DNA from: Ferruginibacter sp.
GTDB taxonomy: Bacteria; Bacteroidota; Bacteroidia; Chitinophagales; Chitinophagaceae
Direction of reading: 5' to 3'
NCBI GenBank assembly: GCA_030831945.1
Contig: JAURKC010000035.1
Span: 1-64,000 of the forward strand
DNA length: 64,000 nucleotides
Position numbers and translations under genes: made by a program. Shown here piece by piece: positions 28,238-37,455 of the stretch. The notes below the pieces were generated by a model. The model was given only the letters and a program-made list of their open reading frames with translations, was not told the origin of the DNA and did not search any database. Numbering within the stretch: the first letter of the stretch is position 1; every line of letters begins with the position of its first letter.

Positions 28238-29422
28238 ATGAAACGATTTTTACAAATATCGATTGTTTATATTTTATTCCTTCATCCATTGGCAGGCAAG
28301 GCTTTTACTAATAGCTTTCAACAATTAAATTTACCCAACGCTACTGTAGTACAAGATACTATCAAAGAAAATCAGCTAATTCAGCAGGTAATCCATTCAA
28401 AAAAAAATCCAACAAAAGAAAATATTGAATTTTTAAACCAAGTGAATAAATATGGTTTTAAAAATCTCTTTTCAAACAATACCTACAATAGTAACCTTTC
28501 TTACAAAGCGCAAATCAATCCAAACGCTGAACTCTTTGTACAAGGCTACATGAAAAACCATAGCGATTATTTGCAAAAAATGAAGCAATGGGGTCTACCT
28601 TATTTTAATTTAATTGAAACAGTTTTACAACAATATGGACTACCTAAAGAACTAAAATATATTGCAGTAATTGAATCGAATTTAAGTACGGCGGCCACTA
28701 GCTATAAGGGTGCTGGAGGTCCTTGGCAATTTATGCCTTATACTGCTAGAGATTTTGGTTTGAGGGTAACCAAATATAATGACGAGCGAAGAGATTATTA
28801 TAAAAGCACTCATGCCGCCGCCAGATACCTATTACAACTTTACCGTGAGCTACATGACTGGTTGTTAGTAATGGCAGCCTACAACGGAGGTATAGGAAGA
28901 GTAAATAGCGCAATAAAAAAAAGTCGTAGTAAAAATTTCTGGAATCTGCAATACTATCTTCCTGAAGAATCCAGGACCTATGTCAAACGTTTTATAGCTA
29001 CCCATTACATTATGGAAGGGAGTGGAGGTGTTACTACAAGCGGCAGCTCTTCAGATCATACTGCAGTGATAAAAAATCATCTCATTGAAGATTTCTCACA
29101 AACTAAAACAACCAAAACCCCCGAACTGTCTGCTGAAGAATTAACAGGCTTGGAAACACTTCCTATTTCTGGAAAATACAATGCGGCAATTATTGCAAAA
29201 AATATCGAAATGGATATTACAATTTTCAATCGCTACAATCCCGAATTTGATAGCACTATGTCTACTCAAGGAAATTATGATTTAAGATTACCTTCCAATA
29301 AAATGCAGTTATTTGTTGCCAAAAAATATCCGATACTGAATGAATCGCTGCAAGCCTTATTAAATGGTACAAATATTCCTGCTGAAAAAACAGTCAGTCA
29401 AAAAGAAAAGAAAAACTTTTAA
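28238..29422 (+). CDS. MltD-like lytic murein transglycosylase
   Basis: A 394-residue exported enzyme that cuts the glycan strand of peptidoglycan. A signal peptide (SIVYILFLHPLAGKAF) is followed by an SLT domain at about residues 120-260: YIAVIESNLSTAATSYKGA (catalytic Glu), GGPWQFMPYTARDFGL and MAAYNGGIGRVNSAI. The C-terminus (IAKNIEMDITIFNRYNPEF) resembles the LysM-adjacent region of MltD, but no clear LysM repeat is visible. Its TAA stop overlaps that of pabB by four bases tail to tail. It probably sits in the periplasm and helps cell-wall growth or remodelling. Confidence 0.88.
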   Translation: MKRFLQISIVYILFLHPLAGKAFTNSFQQLNLPNATVVQDTIKENQLIQQVIHSKKNPTKENIEFLNQVNKYGFKNLFSNNTYNSNLSYKAQINPNAELFVQGYMKNHSDYLQKMKQWGLPYFNLIETVLQQYGLPKELKYIAVIESNLSTAATSYKGAGGPWQFMPYTARDFGLRVTKYNDERRDYYKSTHAAARYLLQLYRELHDWLLVMAAYNGGIGRVNSAIKKSRSKNFWNLQYYLPEESRTYVKRFIATHYIMEGSGGVTTSGSSSDHTAVIKNHLIEDFSQTKTTKTPELSAEELTGLETLPISGKYNAAIIAKNIEMDITIFNRYNPEFDSTMSTQGNYDLRLPSNKMQLFVAKKYPILNESLQALLNGTNIPAEKTVSQKEKKNF

Positions 29423-30711
29423 AAACTCTTTTTCTGAAGTACTTGCTGCATTGCATTTGCCTTTAGCAAACACTCTTCGTATTCTTCGATGGCATTACTA
29501 TAAAAGGTAATGGCACTTCCAACTTGAAAAGATAAATATTGAGCAGAATGATTATATAAAATGCTTCTTATCACTACATTAAAATCAGCATCACCTTGAG
29601 GAGTAACATACCCTATCGCTCCAGAAAATAGGCCTCTTTTAGTAGATTCATAACGTTCAATAATTTCCAACACACTTCTTTTGGGAGCACCTGTCATACT
29701 ACCCATTGGGAAAGTTGCTTTCACTACATCTACCCAATCTATTCCATCTTCTAAATCACCGCTGATAGTACTAATCATCTGATGCACCTGAGGAAAACTA
29801 TAAATACCAAATAGCTCATCCACCTTTACTGTTCCACTTTTACATACTCTACTAAGATCATTTCTTACTAGGTCAACTACCATTACATTTTCACTTTTTT
29901 CCTTTTCACTATTCTGTAATCTTTGTTTACTAAATTCATCCAATTCGGGATTGGCTAAATTTCTTTTTGCCGTCCCTTTTATTGGCTGAGAGAATATTTT
30001 ATCGCCTGATTTTTTAAAATATCTTTCGGGACTAGCGCAAATACAATATTTGTCATTTAAACGATAGAGTGCAGAAAAAGGATTAGGAGAAATAGACACT
30101 AATGAACAGTAAACACTCAATGGATCAATGACTGCAGCCTCTGCAAAAAATTCCTGACAAAAATTAATTTCATAACAATCGCCTCGTAAAATATGTTGCT
30201 GAAGTTTTTTAACTATTTCAATATATTCATCCGAAGCAATACGCTGTTGGATTTGAAGAATCGTAGGAAGTGTTTTTTCAACAGCAACGGCTGTAGCTTC
30301 GATTGCTGAAAATATTGCTGCAGCATCGGTATCACAAAAAATATTTACTTCATTTTCTGTAAGTTGCAATACAATTTCCGGAACAAAAAAGAAGGCATCT
30401 GGAAAATGAATTCCATCAAAATTATTAGAATGTAATACAGCTATTTCATTTTTAAGATCATATCCAAGGTGACCAAATATCCATTCTTTTTGATCATTTG
30501 AAAAAATTTTCATGCTTTCAAAAGTATCCTCCTTACTAGATTCTATCTTTCGTTTACACCCCACCGCTAGCAAACATTCGAAAGCGGGCGCTTCGAAATG
30601 ATACTGCCTATTATCCAGCAAACAAAAAATGTTGAACGGTTGTACCCAGTTCAACATTTTATTTCTGAAATCAATAAAATTATCTATCGGAAAAGAGATG
30701 GCTTTTTTCAC
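29419..30711 (-). CDS. pabB: Aminodeoxychorismate synthase component I (PabB-like)
   Basis: A 430-residue chorismate-binding enzyme. The diagnostic PIKGTAKR motif has a lysine, as in PabB, where anthranilate synthase TrpE has PIAGT. Other family motifs are CASPERYFKKSGDKI, VMVVDLVRNDLSRVC and GSMTGAPKRSVLEIIE. It should make 4-amino-4-deoxychorismate for folate synthesis with a PabA glutaminase not seen here. The start is a GTG at 30711; the next Met is residue 19. It is convergent with the lytic transglycosylase, with overlapping stop codons. Confidence 0.85.
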   Translation of the reverse strand: MKKAISFPIDNFIDFRNKMLNWVQPFNIFCLLDNRQYHFEAPAFECLLAVGCKRKIESSKEDTFESMKIFSNDQKEWIFGHLGYDLKNEIAVLHSNNFDGIHFPDAFFFVPEIVLQLTENEVNIFCDTDAAAIFSAIEATAVAVEKTLPTILQIQQRIASDEYIEIVKKLQQHILRGDCYEINFCQEFFAEAAVIDPLSVYCSLVSISPNPFSALYRLNDKYCICASPERYFKKSGDKIFSQPIKGTAKRNLANPELDEFSKQRLQNSEKEKSENVMVVDLVRNDLSRVCKSGTVKVDELFGIYSFPQVHQMISTISGDLEDGIDWVDVVKATFPMGSMTGAPKRSVLEIIERYESTKRGLFSGAIGYVTPQGDADFNVVIRSILYNHSAQYLSFQVGSAITFYSNAIEEYEECLLKANAMQQVLQKKSF

Positions 30712-30758
30712 TTGATTATTTTTCCAAATCGGTAATTATTACCAGCATTGGGAGCAGA

Positions 30759-31175
30759 TTAAAAATCATCGTCTTCGTCATCAAAACCAGCACCGCCATC
30801 GAGATCATCAAAACCTAAATCTTTGAAATCATCGTCGATTTTGAAATCATCCTCTTCATCTTTTGCAGTTTTTTTACCCGTTGCTTTTTTAGAAGTAGAT
30901 TTTGGTATATCAAATTCATCAAAATCTGGATCCCAATCATCTGAAGTTTCTCCTTTTTCCCATTCATCATCTTCTTCTATATCATCATCCTCTTCGTCAT
31001 CCTCCTTACCTTTTTTTGCACCTGCCTTCCCTTTCTTTACGGGAGCAATTTCATCCTCCTCATCATCCTCTTCCTCCTTTTTAGATTTAGAAGAAGCCTT
31101 TGCAGCCGATTTTTTGGGAGCAGTTTCCTCTACAGTAGGCGTTCGTTTTTTTACTTTGTCAGATTTAGTAGCCAT
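30759..31175 (-). CDS. Acidic low-complexity protein, function unknown
   Basis: A 138-residue protein with a very skewed composition: lysine/alanine-rich N-terminus (residues 1-35, SAAKASSKSKKEE), long Asp/Glu runs, and a second Lys/Thr patch (STSKKATGKKTAKD). The C-terminus is an acidic DDLDGGAGFDDEDDDF. It is probably disordered and cytoplasmic. Such a charge pattern occurs in proteins that bind basic partners or nucleic acid, but nothing specific can be read. It sits between purA and pabB on the same strand as both. Frames on the opposite strand are mirror images of the acidic repeats. Confidence 0.65.
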   Translation of the reverse strand: MATKSDKVKKRTPTVEETAPKKSAAKASSKSKKEEEDDEEDEIAPVKKGKAGAKKGKEDDEEDDDIEEDDEWEKGETSDDWDPDFDEFDIPKSTSKKATGKKTAKDEEDDFKIDDDFKDLGFDDLDGGAGFDDEDDDF

Positions 31176-31255
31176 ATATCAACTTATTAATGCTGTAAAA
31201 TTTCAGATAGATTTTTAAATTGCCAAAAAAAAAGGCATATTTTTTTTAATTATTA

Positions 31256-32518
31256 TTAAGCAAGTATAATCTGATCCCTACCTGGGCCATTGCTTATGAA
31301 TTTTACAGGAACTTTCAAAAACTTATTAATGTAATCTATATAATTTTTCATATTCTGTGGAAGTGAATCATATTCACTCATTGCAGTAATATCAGTTTGC
31401 CAACCAGCAAAACTTTTAAATACAGGATCAATTTTTACCTGTGTCATTTGAAAAGGCACATAATTTTTTTCCTCCCCATTAATTTTATAGGAGGTGCAAA
31501 CATTTAACTCAGGTAAAGTATCTAAAATATCTGTTTTAGTCATAATGATTTTAGTCACCCCATTAATCATACAAGCAAAATTTAAGGCTACCAAATCAAT
31601 CCATCCGCAACGACGAGGTCTACCTGTAGTAGCACCAAACTCACTTCCGATTTTTCTAATCAGTTCACCAGTTTCATCATTTAATTCAGTCGGAAAAGGA
31701 CCACTTCCCACTCTGGTACAATATGCCTTGGAAACGCCAAATACATCTTTAATTTTTTGAGGGGCAATACCCAATCCTGTACAAACACCTGCAGAAATGG
31801 TACTGCTACTAGTTACAAAAGGAAAAGTACCAAAATCAACGTCTAACATAGAACCTTGGGCACCCTCAGCAAGTACTTTTTTACCCTGCTGAATTTTATC
31901 ATTAATGAAATATTCACCATTAACAATCTTAAAATCCCTTAATAATTCGATTGATTCAAAAAACTCATCTTCCCAAGCACTGATATCCTCTTGAAAATTA
32001 TAACTATCCAACAAGCGCTGGTGTTTTAGCCTGATTTTAATATACTGAGAAATAAAACCCTTATCCAATAAATCACCTACTCTCAATCCATTACGACCCG
32101 TTTTATCCATGTACGCAGGGCCAATTCCTTTTAGTGTGGAACCTATTTTTTCATTTCCTTTTGCCAATTCACTAGCTTTATCTAAAGCGCGGTGAGTGGG
32201 TAATATCAAATGCGCTCTTTCACTGATGTACAAGTTCTTTTTGTAATCAATTCCCATTGAGGCAACTTTTTCACACTCTTTTTTCAGCGTAACCGCATCC
32301 AATACAACTCCATTACCAATCAGATTAATTTTATCCTCATGAAAAATACCGCTCGGTATTTGGTGAAGCACTACTTTTTGACCATTTACATACAAGGTAT
32401 GACCAGCATTAGCACCCCCTTGAAAACGTGCAATAACGTCATAGTTGGGAGCAAAATAATCGACTATTTTACCTTTTCCTTCATCACCCCATTGAAGTCC
32501 TAAAATTACATCTACCAT
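31256..32518 (-). CDS. purA: Adenylosuccinate synthetase
   Basis: A 420-residue GTP-dependent ligase that joins IMP and aspartate on the way to AMP. Family landmarks are the N-terminal GLQWGDEGKGKIVD (residues 7-20, GTP loop and catalytic Asp), GGANAGHTLY, GIGPAYMDKTGR, AEGAQGSMLDVDFGTFPFV and TTGRPRRCGWIDL. The length is typical. It acts as a cytosolic dimer. The gene is leftward, and a 539-base gene-free stretch lies before it. The next gene downstream is the acidic protein, 80 bases away. ATG at 32518. Confidence 0.97.
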   Translation of the reverse strand: MVDVILGLQWGDEGKGKIVDYFAPNYDVIARFQGGANAGHTLYVNGQKVVLHQIPSGIFHEDKINLIGNGVVLDAVTLKKECEKVASMGIDYKKNLYISERAHLILPTHRALDKASELAKGNEKIGSTLKGIGPAYMDKTGRNGLRVGDLLDKGFISQYIKIRLKHQRLLDSYNFQEDISAWEDEFFESIELLRDFKIVNGEYFINDKIQQGKKVLAEGAQGSMLDVDFGTFPFVTSSSTISAGVCTGLGIAPQKIKDVFGVSKAYCTRVGSGPFPTELNDETGELIRKIGSEFGATTGRPRRCGWIDLVALNFACMINGVTKIIMTKTDILDTLPELNVCTSYKINGEEKNYVPFQMTQVKIDPVFKSFAGWQTDITAMSEYDSLPQNMKNYIDYINKFLKVPVKFISNGPGRDQIILA

Positions 32519-33009
32519 TTTACTTGCAGTTTATATTGTTTTGTTAGAAGATTTTAAAATTAATCTTTTGCTTTCCAATTTTTACATCTTTTTGCAAAAA
32601 CTATCCAATAAATAATAATGGATGCCCATGAAGAAGATAATGGATGCGAATAATTGATTGATAAACCATGCCATTTATCTTTTTTGAAGGCTTATTCATC
32701 GTTCAATCTGCGGTAAAAATAAATTGAAAAAAATCAATCTCCTAAAATGATATGTATTTGTTAAAAAAATGGGGAGAAAGAAAAATAATACCCCTTTTTT
32801 GCTCAAATCAATTATAATCGAAATTACTAAAAGATGGAATTCTTAGGGAAGAAAATTGGAAGATTGTCTACCCTTCAAGTCTCCAATAAAATCGACAAAT
32901 TTTGGAAATCAGAAAATAATAAAAAGATTGAGCCATTTTCAGTTCAACCGCTTTGGTAAAAATCAAATCAGCTGAATAACTCAATTTTAATTGAGGCCCT
33001 TCTGCAAAC
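32519..33009. other. Gene-poor intergenic stretch between clpX and purA
   Basis: No convincing gene is seen here. The direct repeat ATAATGGATGC occurs twice near 32618 and 32638. A 41-codon frame at 32834-32959 has no recognisable feature. The clpX terminator lies just to the right at 33010. The purA promoter should be in the leftmost part, but I see no clean TAnnTTTG box. Confidence 0.5.
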
Positions 33010-33045
33010 AAAAAGGCTGTACCTATTAAGATACAGCCCTTTTTG
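33010..33045 (-). terminator. Rho-independent terminator after clpX
   Basis: On the minus strand GGGCTGTA pairs with TACAGCC across a ten-base loop, followed by TTTTTG, 13 bases after the clpX stop. Confidence 0.85.
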
Positions 33046-33057
33046 AAAATATTGTTA

Positions 33058-34302
33058 TTACGCTACTTTCAACATACTTATTTTGCTCAAGTTAAACTTA
33101 CGCTGAGCATACTCCAATGTCACGGAAAACACTTTCAACTTTTGAGAGGGCAACTCATACATAGCATCGGTTAAGATACTTTCGCATATGCTTCTTAATC
33201 CTCTAGCGCCTAACTTGTATTCCAACGCCTTTTCCACCATAAAGTCAAATACTGCTTCTTCAAATTTCAATTCAATTCCTTCAATTTCAAATAAGCGAGT
33301 AAACTGCTTAATAAGCGCATTCTTAGGTTCGGTCAATATATTTCGTAAAGTTGGGGCATCCAAAGGATTGAGGTAAGTGATTACCGGCAAACGACCCAAT
33401 AGCTCAGGTATTAATCCAAACTGTTTTAAATCAACCGCATTGACAAACTGAAGCAAGTTTTTTTGTTGAAACTCCTGCAATTCTTTGTTAACACTAAATC
33501 CAATGGCATGCGTGTTTACTCGACGAGCAATTATCCTGTCTACTCCATCAAAAGCACCACCACAAATAAACAAAATATTAGACGTGTTAACTTTTACCAA
33601 TTTCTGCTCAGGATGTTTACGTCCTCCCTGAGGTGGAACCAATACTTCTGTACCTTCCAATAATTTCAATAAACCTTGTTGTACTCCTTCCCCACTCACA
33701 TCTCTGGTAATGGATGGATTATCGCTTTTGCGAGCTACTTTATCAATTTCGTCTATAAATACAATTCCCTTTTCAGCCGCCGCAACATCATAATTACAAG
33801 CCTGCAATAATCTACTAAGCATACTTTCTACATCCTCGCCTACATATCCAGCTTCTGTAAAAACGGTGGCATCTACTATAGCAAATGGTACATTTAACAT
33901 GCGAGCAATTGATTTAGCCAACAATGTTTTTCCAGTACCCGTTTCTCCTACCATGATGATATTACTCTTTTCAATCTCTACCTCATTTTCTACTTTTTGA
34001 TTCAGTCTCTTATAATGATTGTATACCGCAACTGCCAAGATTTTTTTGGCATCGTCTTGGCCAATTACATACTCGTCCAAAAATTTCTTTATTTCAATCG
34101 GCTTTTTTACAGTGAGTTTGCCAGAACTTGTCCCACTTCCTTGTTTATTCTCTGGAAAAATCGATAACTCCTGGCCAATTATTTCTTGTGCATGTTCCAC
34201 ACAGTTTTCGCAGATATGCACTTCCTGACCAGCTATTAATATTTTAACCTCTTCGCGACTTCTGCCACAAAAAGAACAATGTAAGGTTTGTTGTTTTGCC
34301 AT
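33058..34302 (-). CDS. clpX: ATP-dependent Clp protease ATP-binding subunit ClpX
   Basis: A 414-residue hexameric AAA+ unfoldase that feeds substrates to ClpP. The N-terminal zinc domain has Cys 9, 12, 31 and 34 (CSFCGRS and CENC). Then come Walker [10 protein letters not shown] (119-126), Walker [16 protein letters not shown]-type sensor residues and the IGF-loop region used to bind ClpP ([10 protein letters not shown]). The gene lies downstream of tig and the two clpP genes, with the kinase-fold-like gene between. It has its own promoter, and a strong terminator follows. ATG at 34302. Confidence 0.97.
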   Translation of the reverse strand: MAKQQTLHCSFCGRSREEVKILIAGQEVHICENCVEHAQEIIGQELSIFPENKQGSGTSSGKLTVKKPIEIKKFLDEYVIGQDDAKKILAVAVYNHYKRLNQKVENEVEIEKSNIIMVGETGTGKTLLAKSIARMLNVPFAIVDATVFTEAGYVGEDVESMLSRLLQACNYDVAAAEKGIVFIDEIDKVARKSDNPSITRDVSGEGVQQGLLKLLEGTEVLVPPQGGRKHPEQKLVKVNTSNILFICGGAFDGVDRIIARRVNTHAIGFSVNKELQEFQQKNLLQFVNAVDLKQFGLIPELLGRLPVITYLNPLDAPTLRNILTEPKNALIKQFTRLFEIEGIELKFEEAVFDFMVEKALEYKLGARGLRSICESILTDAMYELPSQKLKVFSVTLEYAQRKFNLSKISMLKVA

Positions 34303-34342
34303 TATACTATTATTTAATCTCCCTTTTGTTTAAAATGGTATA

Positions 34343-34350
34343 CAAAGATA
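34343..34350 (-). promoter_or_regulatory. -7 promoter box of clpX
   Basis: On the minus strand TATCTTTG matches TAnnTTTG and lies 40 bases before the clpX ATG. The transcript therefore has a normal leader. Confidence 0.45.
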
Positions 34351-34479
34351 TACAACCATTTGCCAAATGCTAATTGGCAGACAATGCTAATTTGAAAAAC
34401 GTTGCAGCAACAAAGTTAAAAATGTCAAATAAAACTCATTTTAAGGGCTAATCCATTGCTATTTATGCCAGAATTCTAA

Positions 34480-35556
34480 TCAAAAAGCGAAATCCGTCTG
34501 TAATCTTTGTCGCAATTGTTCCTTTACGACAGCCCCCATAGAACTACAAGAGTCAAAATTGAGCGTTTTGAAATGTTCGTTTAGTTCCCCAATTAATAGC
34601 TTTATTTTAAAATTTTCTGACAATTCATCCTTGCCCATAGTTTCTAATAATTGTTTCAGACGGACATGGCTACTTTTTATTCTTTTACCCATCTCCTGCA
34701 ATTCCATCTTTTGTATCAGCTCAATTTCAGCGTTATTTAGATACTTCAAAACCATCTGTACATATTCAGCATTTTCATTATAAAGCTGAGGTAAATACCA
34801 ACTCACTCTTCCTTCATAAGATTGTTGATCAAAGTCAATTGCACGAATAGTATATTCAGTAGATAGATTATTTGACTGTGCATTGATTACAAAATTATAG
34901 CAACGCATATCTCCTAATAAACGAGCAAAACAGCTCTCACTAAAACGAATGAATTCCTTGGCAATCATTATTTCTTCCGCCTCAGTAAAAGGCGTATTTT
35001 TTTTAAGAAAGTCATCTCCAGGCATTCCTTCTATATGCTCTTCTACCAGTGTGTTTTGGTGGCATAAAAAATTGATCTCATTGGAGGTAAGTAAGTGTTC
35101 TAATTCTAAACCATAGACTCTGGAGGCATCCGCTAATTTGACATAAAAAAAATCGATTTCCCCATTCGTCAAATTCACAATTTTTATCCTGAAGGGGTTA
35201 CTGTTTCCATATTCACAAAAATCAATCCGTTCAATCTTAAATTCAGTTGACGTATTCGTTGATGCAAAATTTTTAACCAGCTGGTAGGTTTTAATCAATC
35301 CATCAGAGATAGCGGCTAGTTGATCGGGCGAATACACTGCATTTTCCCAATAGGTCCATTTGCCTGCTTTGTCTTTTAAAGCATCGGAATAACTATAATT
35401 GATCAGCTCATTATAAAGTATAGGCAATTCAATATCCCTCCCATTTTTTTTCAAATATTGGCCTAAGTTTTCACTTATAGGAAAAATTTCCTTTTGCATT
35501 ATTGGCCGAAAGGAGGGCCGGCCATTATTTGCATCAATGATATCAGTGAATTGCAT
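34480..35556 (-). CDS. Unrecognised protein with kinase-like (PKL-fold) signatures
   Basis: A 358-residue protein of unknown function. Several segments resemble the protein-kinase-like fold of aminoglycoside and lipid-type kinases: a strand-borne lysine (FFYVKLADA, K140), a hinge-like LVEEHIEGMPGDDFL (170-184), a catalytic-loop-like LLGDMRCYNFVI with D216 and N221, and a metal-binding-loop-like IRAIDFDQ (238-244). I infer a small-molecule or protein kinase; a catalytically dead relative is possible. The frame reaches 35589, but a promoter lies across that part, so the ATG at 35556 (MQFTDII) is the start. It sits between clpP and clpX. Confidence 0.6.
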   Translation of the reverse strand: MQFTDIIDANNGRPSFRPIMQKEIFPISENLGQYLKKNGRDIELPILYNELINYSYSDALKDKAGKWTYWENAVYSPDQLAAISDGLIKTYQLVKNFASTNTSTEFKIERIDFCEYGNSNPFRIKIVNLTNGEIDFFYVKLADASRVYGLELEHLLTSNEINFLCHQNTLVEEHIEGMPGDDFLKKNTPFTEAEEIMIAKEFIRFSESCFARLLGDMRCYNFVINAQSNNLSTEYTIRAIDFDQQSYEGRVSWYLPQLYNENAEYVQMVLKYLNNAEIELIQKMELQEMGKRIKSSHVRLKQLLETMGKDELSENFKIKLLIGELNEHFKTLNFDSCSSMGAVVKEQLRQRLQTDFAF

Positions 35557-35560
35557 TTGG

Positions 35561-35568
35561 CAAAGGTA
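35561..35568 (-). promoter_or_regulatory. -7 box of the kinase-fold-like gene, with TTG -33 box
   Basis: On the minus strand TACCTTTG ends four bases before the ATG at 35556. A TTG at 35587-35589 lies 18 bases upstream, the spacing expected for the -33 element. This is the clearest promoter in the window. Confidence 0.7.
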
Positions 35569-35570
35569 TT

Positions 35571-35585
35571 CAGTTAATTTAACTG
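35571..35585. promoter_or_regulatory. 15-base palindromic operator candidate in promoter spacer
   Basis: CAGTTAATTTAACTG is a perfect palindrome with seven-base arms. It fills the spacer between the -33 TTG and the -7 box of the kinase-fold-like gene, where a bound repressor dimer would block polymerase. Confidence 0.5.
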
Positions 35586-35589
35586 TCAA

Positions 35590-35615
35590 TAAAAAAGCCC
35601 CAAATAATGGGGCTT
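35590..35615 (-). terminator. Rho-independent terminator after the second clpP
   Basis: On the minus strand AAGCCCC pairs with GGGGCTT around a seven-base loop, followed by TTTTTT. It separates clpP from the promoter of the next gene. Confidence 0.88.
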
Positions 35616-35637
35616 AGTAGTAAATTAAGTTAGTGCT

Positions 35638-36264
35638 TTACAATTTCTTCAACAAGCCATCCACAATACCGTAATCAATTGACTCCTTCGCATTCATCCA
35701 ATAATCACGATCGAAATCCTTCATTACTTTTTCGAAGGTTTGTCCGCAATTGTCTGCTAAAATATGTGCACCCAGTTCTTTTATCTTCATTATTTGAATA
35801 GCCATAATTTCTAAGTCAGCGCTTACTCCCTGACCCCCACCACTGGGCTGGTGAATCATTACTTGTCCACTTGGAAAAATAAATCGTCTTCCTTTAGCTC
35901 CGCCGCTTAATAATATACTTCCCATACTAGCTGCCATTCCCATACAAACAGTACTTACTGGTGAGCTAATCATTTGCATGGTATCATAAATTACCATTCC
36001 ACTAGTTACTACTCCACCCGGACTATTTATATAAAAGGTAATCTCCTTACCTGGGTCAATCGCTTCAAGGTAAAGTAAGCGTGCGGTAATATCCTTTGCA
36101 CTTTTATCATCCACTACGCCCCATAAAAAGATTTTACGTTGCTCAATAAATTTTTTGTCGAACTGCCATCCACTCATCATTTTTTCCATCGGATTTTCTG
36201 GCAATTCTTTGGGAGATTCTTCTTCGTCGTCGAAGCGAATACTATTTTTACTATTACTATTCAT
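35638..36264 (-). CDS. clpP: ATP-dependent Clp protease proteolytic subunit, paralogue 2
   Basis: A 208-residue serine protease that forms a 14-mer barrel. The catalytic triad is S113 (GMAASMGS), H138 (MIHQPSGGG) and D187 (DFDRDYWM). The N-terminus is unusual: a polar, acidic stretch (residues 10-28, [16 protein letters not shown]) before the ClpP fold. It lies 107 bases downstream of the other clpP on the same strand, and both probably share a transcript that ends at the terminator at 35590. Two paralogues could form mixed rings. ATG at 36264. Confidence 0.95.
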   Translation of the reverse strand: MNSNSKNSIRFDDEEESPKELPENPMEKMMSGWQFDKKFIEQRKIFLWGVVDDKSAKDITARLLYLEAIDPGKEITFYINSPGGVVTSGMVIYDTMQMISSPVSTVCMGMAASMGSILLSGGAKGRRFIFPSGQVMIHQPSGGGQGVSADLEIMAIQIMKIKELGAHILADNCGQTFEKVMKDFDRDYWMNAKESIDYGIVDGLLKKL

Positions 36265-36370
36265 AACTTATTTTTTAAATCAAATCCCTCAGGGAACTGA
36301 TAGTGATTTTAATTTGCTTTAATTACAATTTAAGCATTCATTGTATAACTCAACCCTATGAACCACTCGC

Positions 36371-37063
36371 TTACTCTTTCTTTGCCTTTCTTGGATTAGT
36401 GGTTAACACTTCATCAACAATACCATATTCTTTTGCCTCAACTGAGGTCATCCAATAATCTCTACTGCAATCGATAGCGACTTTTTCAAAAGTCTGACCC
36501 GTATGATTCGCAATTACCTCGTATAATTCTTTTTTGATTTTTTTTACTTCATTCACCGTGATTTCAATATCGCTAGCTTGTCCACCGGCACCGGCACTTG
36601 GCTGGTGAAGCATAATACGACTATGTTTTAAAGCGGTTCTTTTACCAGGAGATCCTGCACACATTAATACCGCTGCCATACTAGCGGCTATTCCCGTACA
36701 AATGGTTGCAATATCAGGGGTTACAAACTGCATCGTATCATACATTCCCAATCCTGCATACACATTACCCCCTGGAGAATTAATATACATTTGAATATCC
36801 TTGGTACGATCGGTACTTTCCAAAAATAAAAATTGCGCCGTAATAATATTCGCTACTTCATCCGTAACAGGATAACCCATAAAAATGATGCGATCCATCA
36901 TTAAACGACTATAAACATCCATTACAGCAACATTCATGGGCCTTTCCTCAATAATGTTGGGGGTAAGATTGGTGACGTTATGTTTAATATAACTATCCAA
37001 TGTATTGCTACTGATACCCCGGTGCTTTACCGCATATTTTTCAAACTCTTTTCCAAAATTCAT
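36371..37063 (-). CDS. clpP: ATP-dependent Clp protease proteolytic subunit, paralogue 1
   Basis: A 230-residue ClpP with an intact triad: S128 (GIAASMAA), H153 (MLHQPSAGA) and D202 (DCSRDYWM). It is longer than the usual 195-207 residues. The first 40 residues form a polar extension (RGISSNTLDSYIKHNVTN) resembling a processed propeptide. It is the first of two tandem clpP genes and has its own promoter box. Downstream partners are the second clpP and clpX. The product works in the cytosol on unfolded proteins delivered by ClpX or ClpA. Confidence 0.95.
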   Translation of the reverse strand: MNFGKEFEKYAVKHRGISSNTLDSYIKHNVTNLTPNIIEERPMNVAVMDVYSRLMMDRIIFMGYPVTDEVANIITAQFLFLESTDRTKDIQMYINSPGGNVYAGLGMYDTMQFVTPDIATICTGIAASMAAVLMCAGSPGKRTALKHSRIMLHQPSAGAGGQASDIEITVNEVKKIKKELYEVIANHTGQTFEKVAIDCSRDYWMTSVEAKEYGIVDEVLTTNPRKAKKE

Positions 37064-37084
37064 CTGACATATTATTTAGAATAA

Positions 37085-37092
37085 CAAATATA
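37085..37092 (-). promoter_or_regulatory. -7 promoter box of first clpP
   Basis: On the minus strand TATATTTG lies 21 bases before the ATG at 37063. A TTTG at 37108-37111 lies 15 bases upstream, a little short for the -33 element. Confidence 0.5.
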
Positions 37093-37390
37093 GTTGATTG
37101 AATAACCCAAATATTATGCTATAAAAAAAAGGACGACAAAAAGTCTGAAAATTGGAAGAATTTCAGCGTTAGAAGGCTGTTTTATACACTATTGGAAATA
37201 TCTATTATTTTAAAACATTATATCCCATTTATTTAGCAAGAAATGGACAAATCCATTGTACTAATATCGTTGCATTTTATAGCCGACAGTTTAAACCGAT
37301 GACTATACTAACGAAATTCCTTATAAAACCGCCTGAATAAAATGTCAAAATTGGTTTTGAAGGGACTTTTATTGGATTTGCCTAGACAAC
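37093..37390. other. Gene-free stretch between clpP and tig
   Basis: I see no gene, RNA or repeat here beyond the clpP promoter elements on the left and the tig terminator on the right. The stretch is AT-rich and without long open frames. Confidence 0.5.
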
Positions 37391-37416
37391 AAAAAGCCGA
37401 AGCATTAGCTTCGGCC
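37391..37416 (-). terminator. Rho-independent terminator after tig
   Basis: On the minus strand GCCGAAGC pairs with GCTTCGGC around a four-base loop, followed by TTTTT, 40 bases after the tig stop. Confidence 0.9.
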
Positions 37417-37455
37417 TGTAAAATATATTCTTTGCTCCTTCAGGAGGCAAATTTA

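Noticed and set aside
30823..31218. Plus-strand serine-rich frame antisense to the acidic protein
   Set aside because: It is the mirror of GAT/GAA-rich codons on the other strand; the minus frame has a sensible start and composition.
32834..32959. Small 41-codon frame between clpX and purA
   Set aside because: No recognisable features, no promoter box or ribosome site; chance frame in AT-rich DNA.
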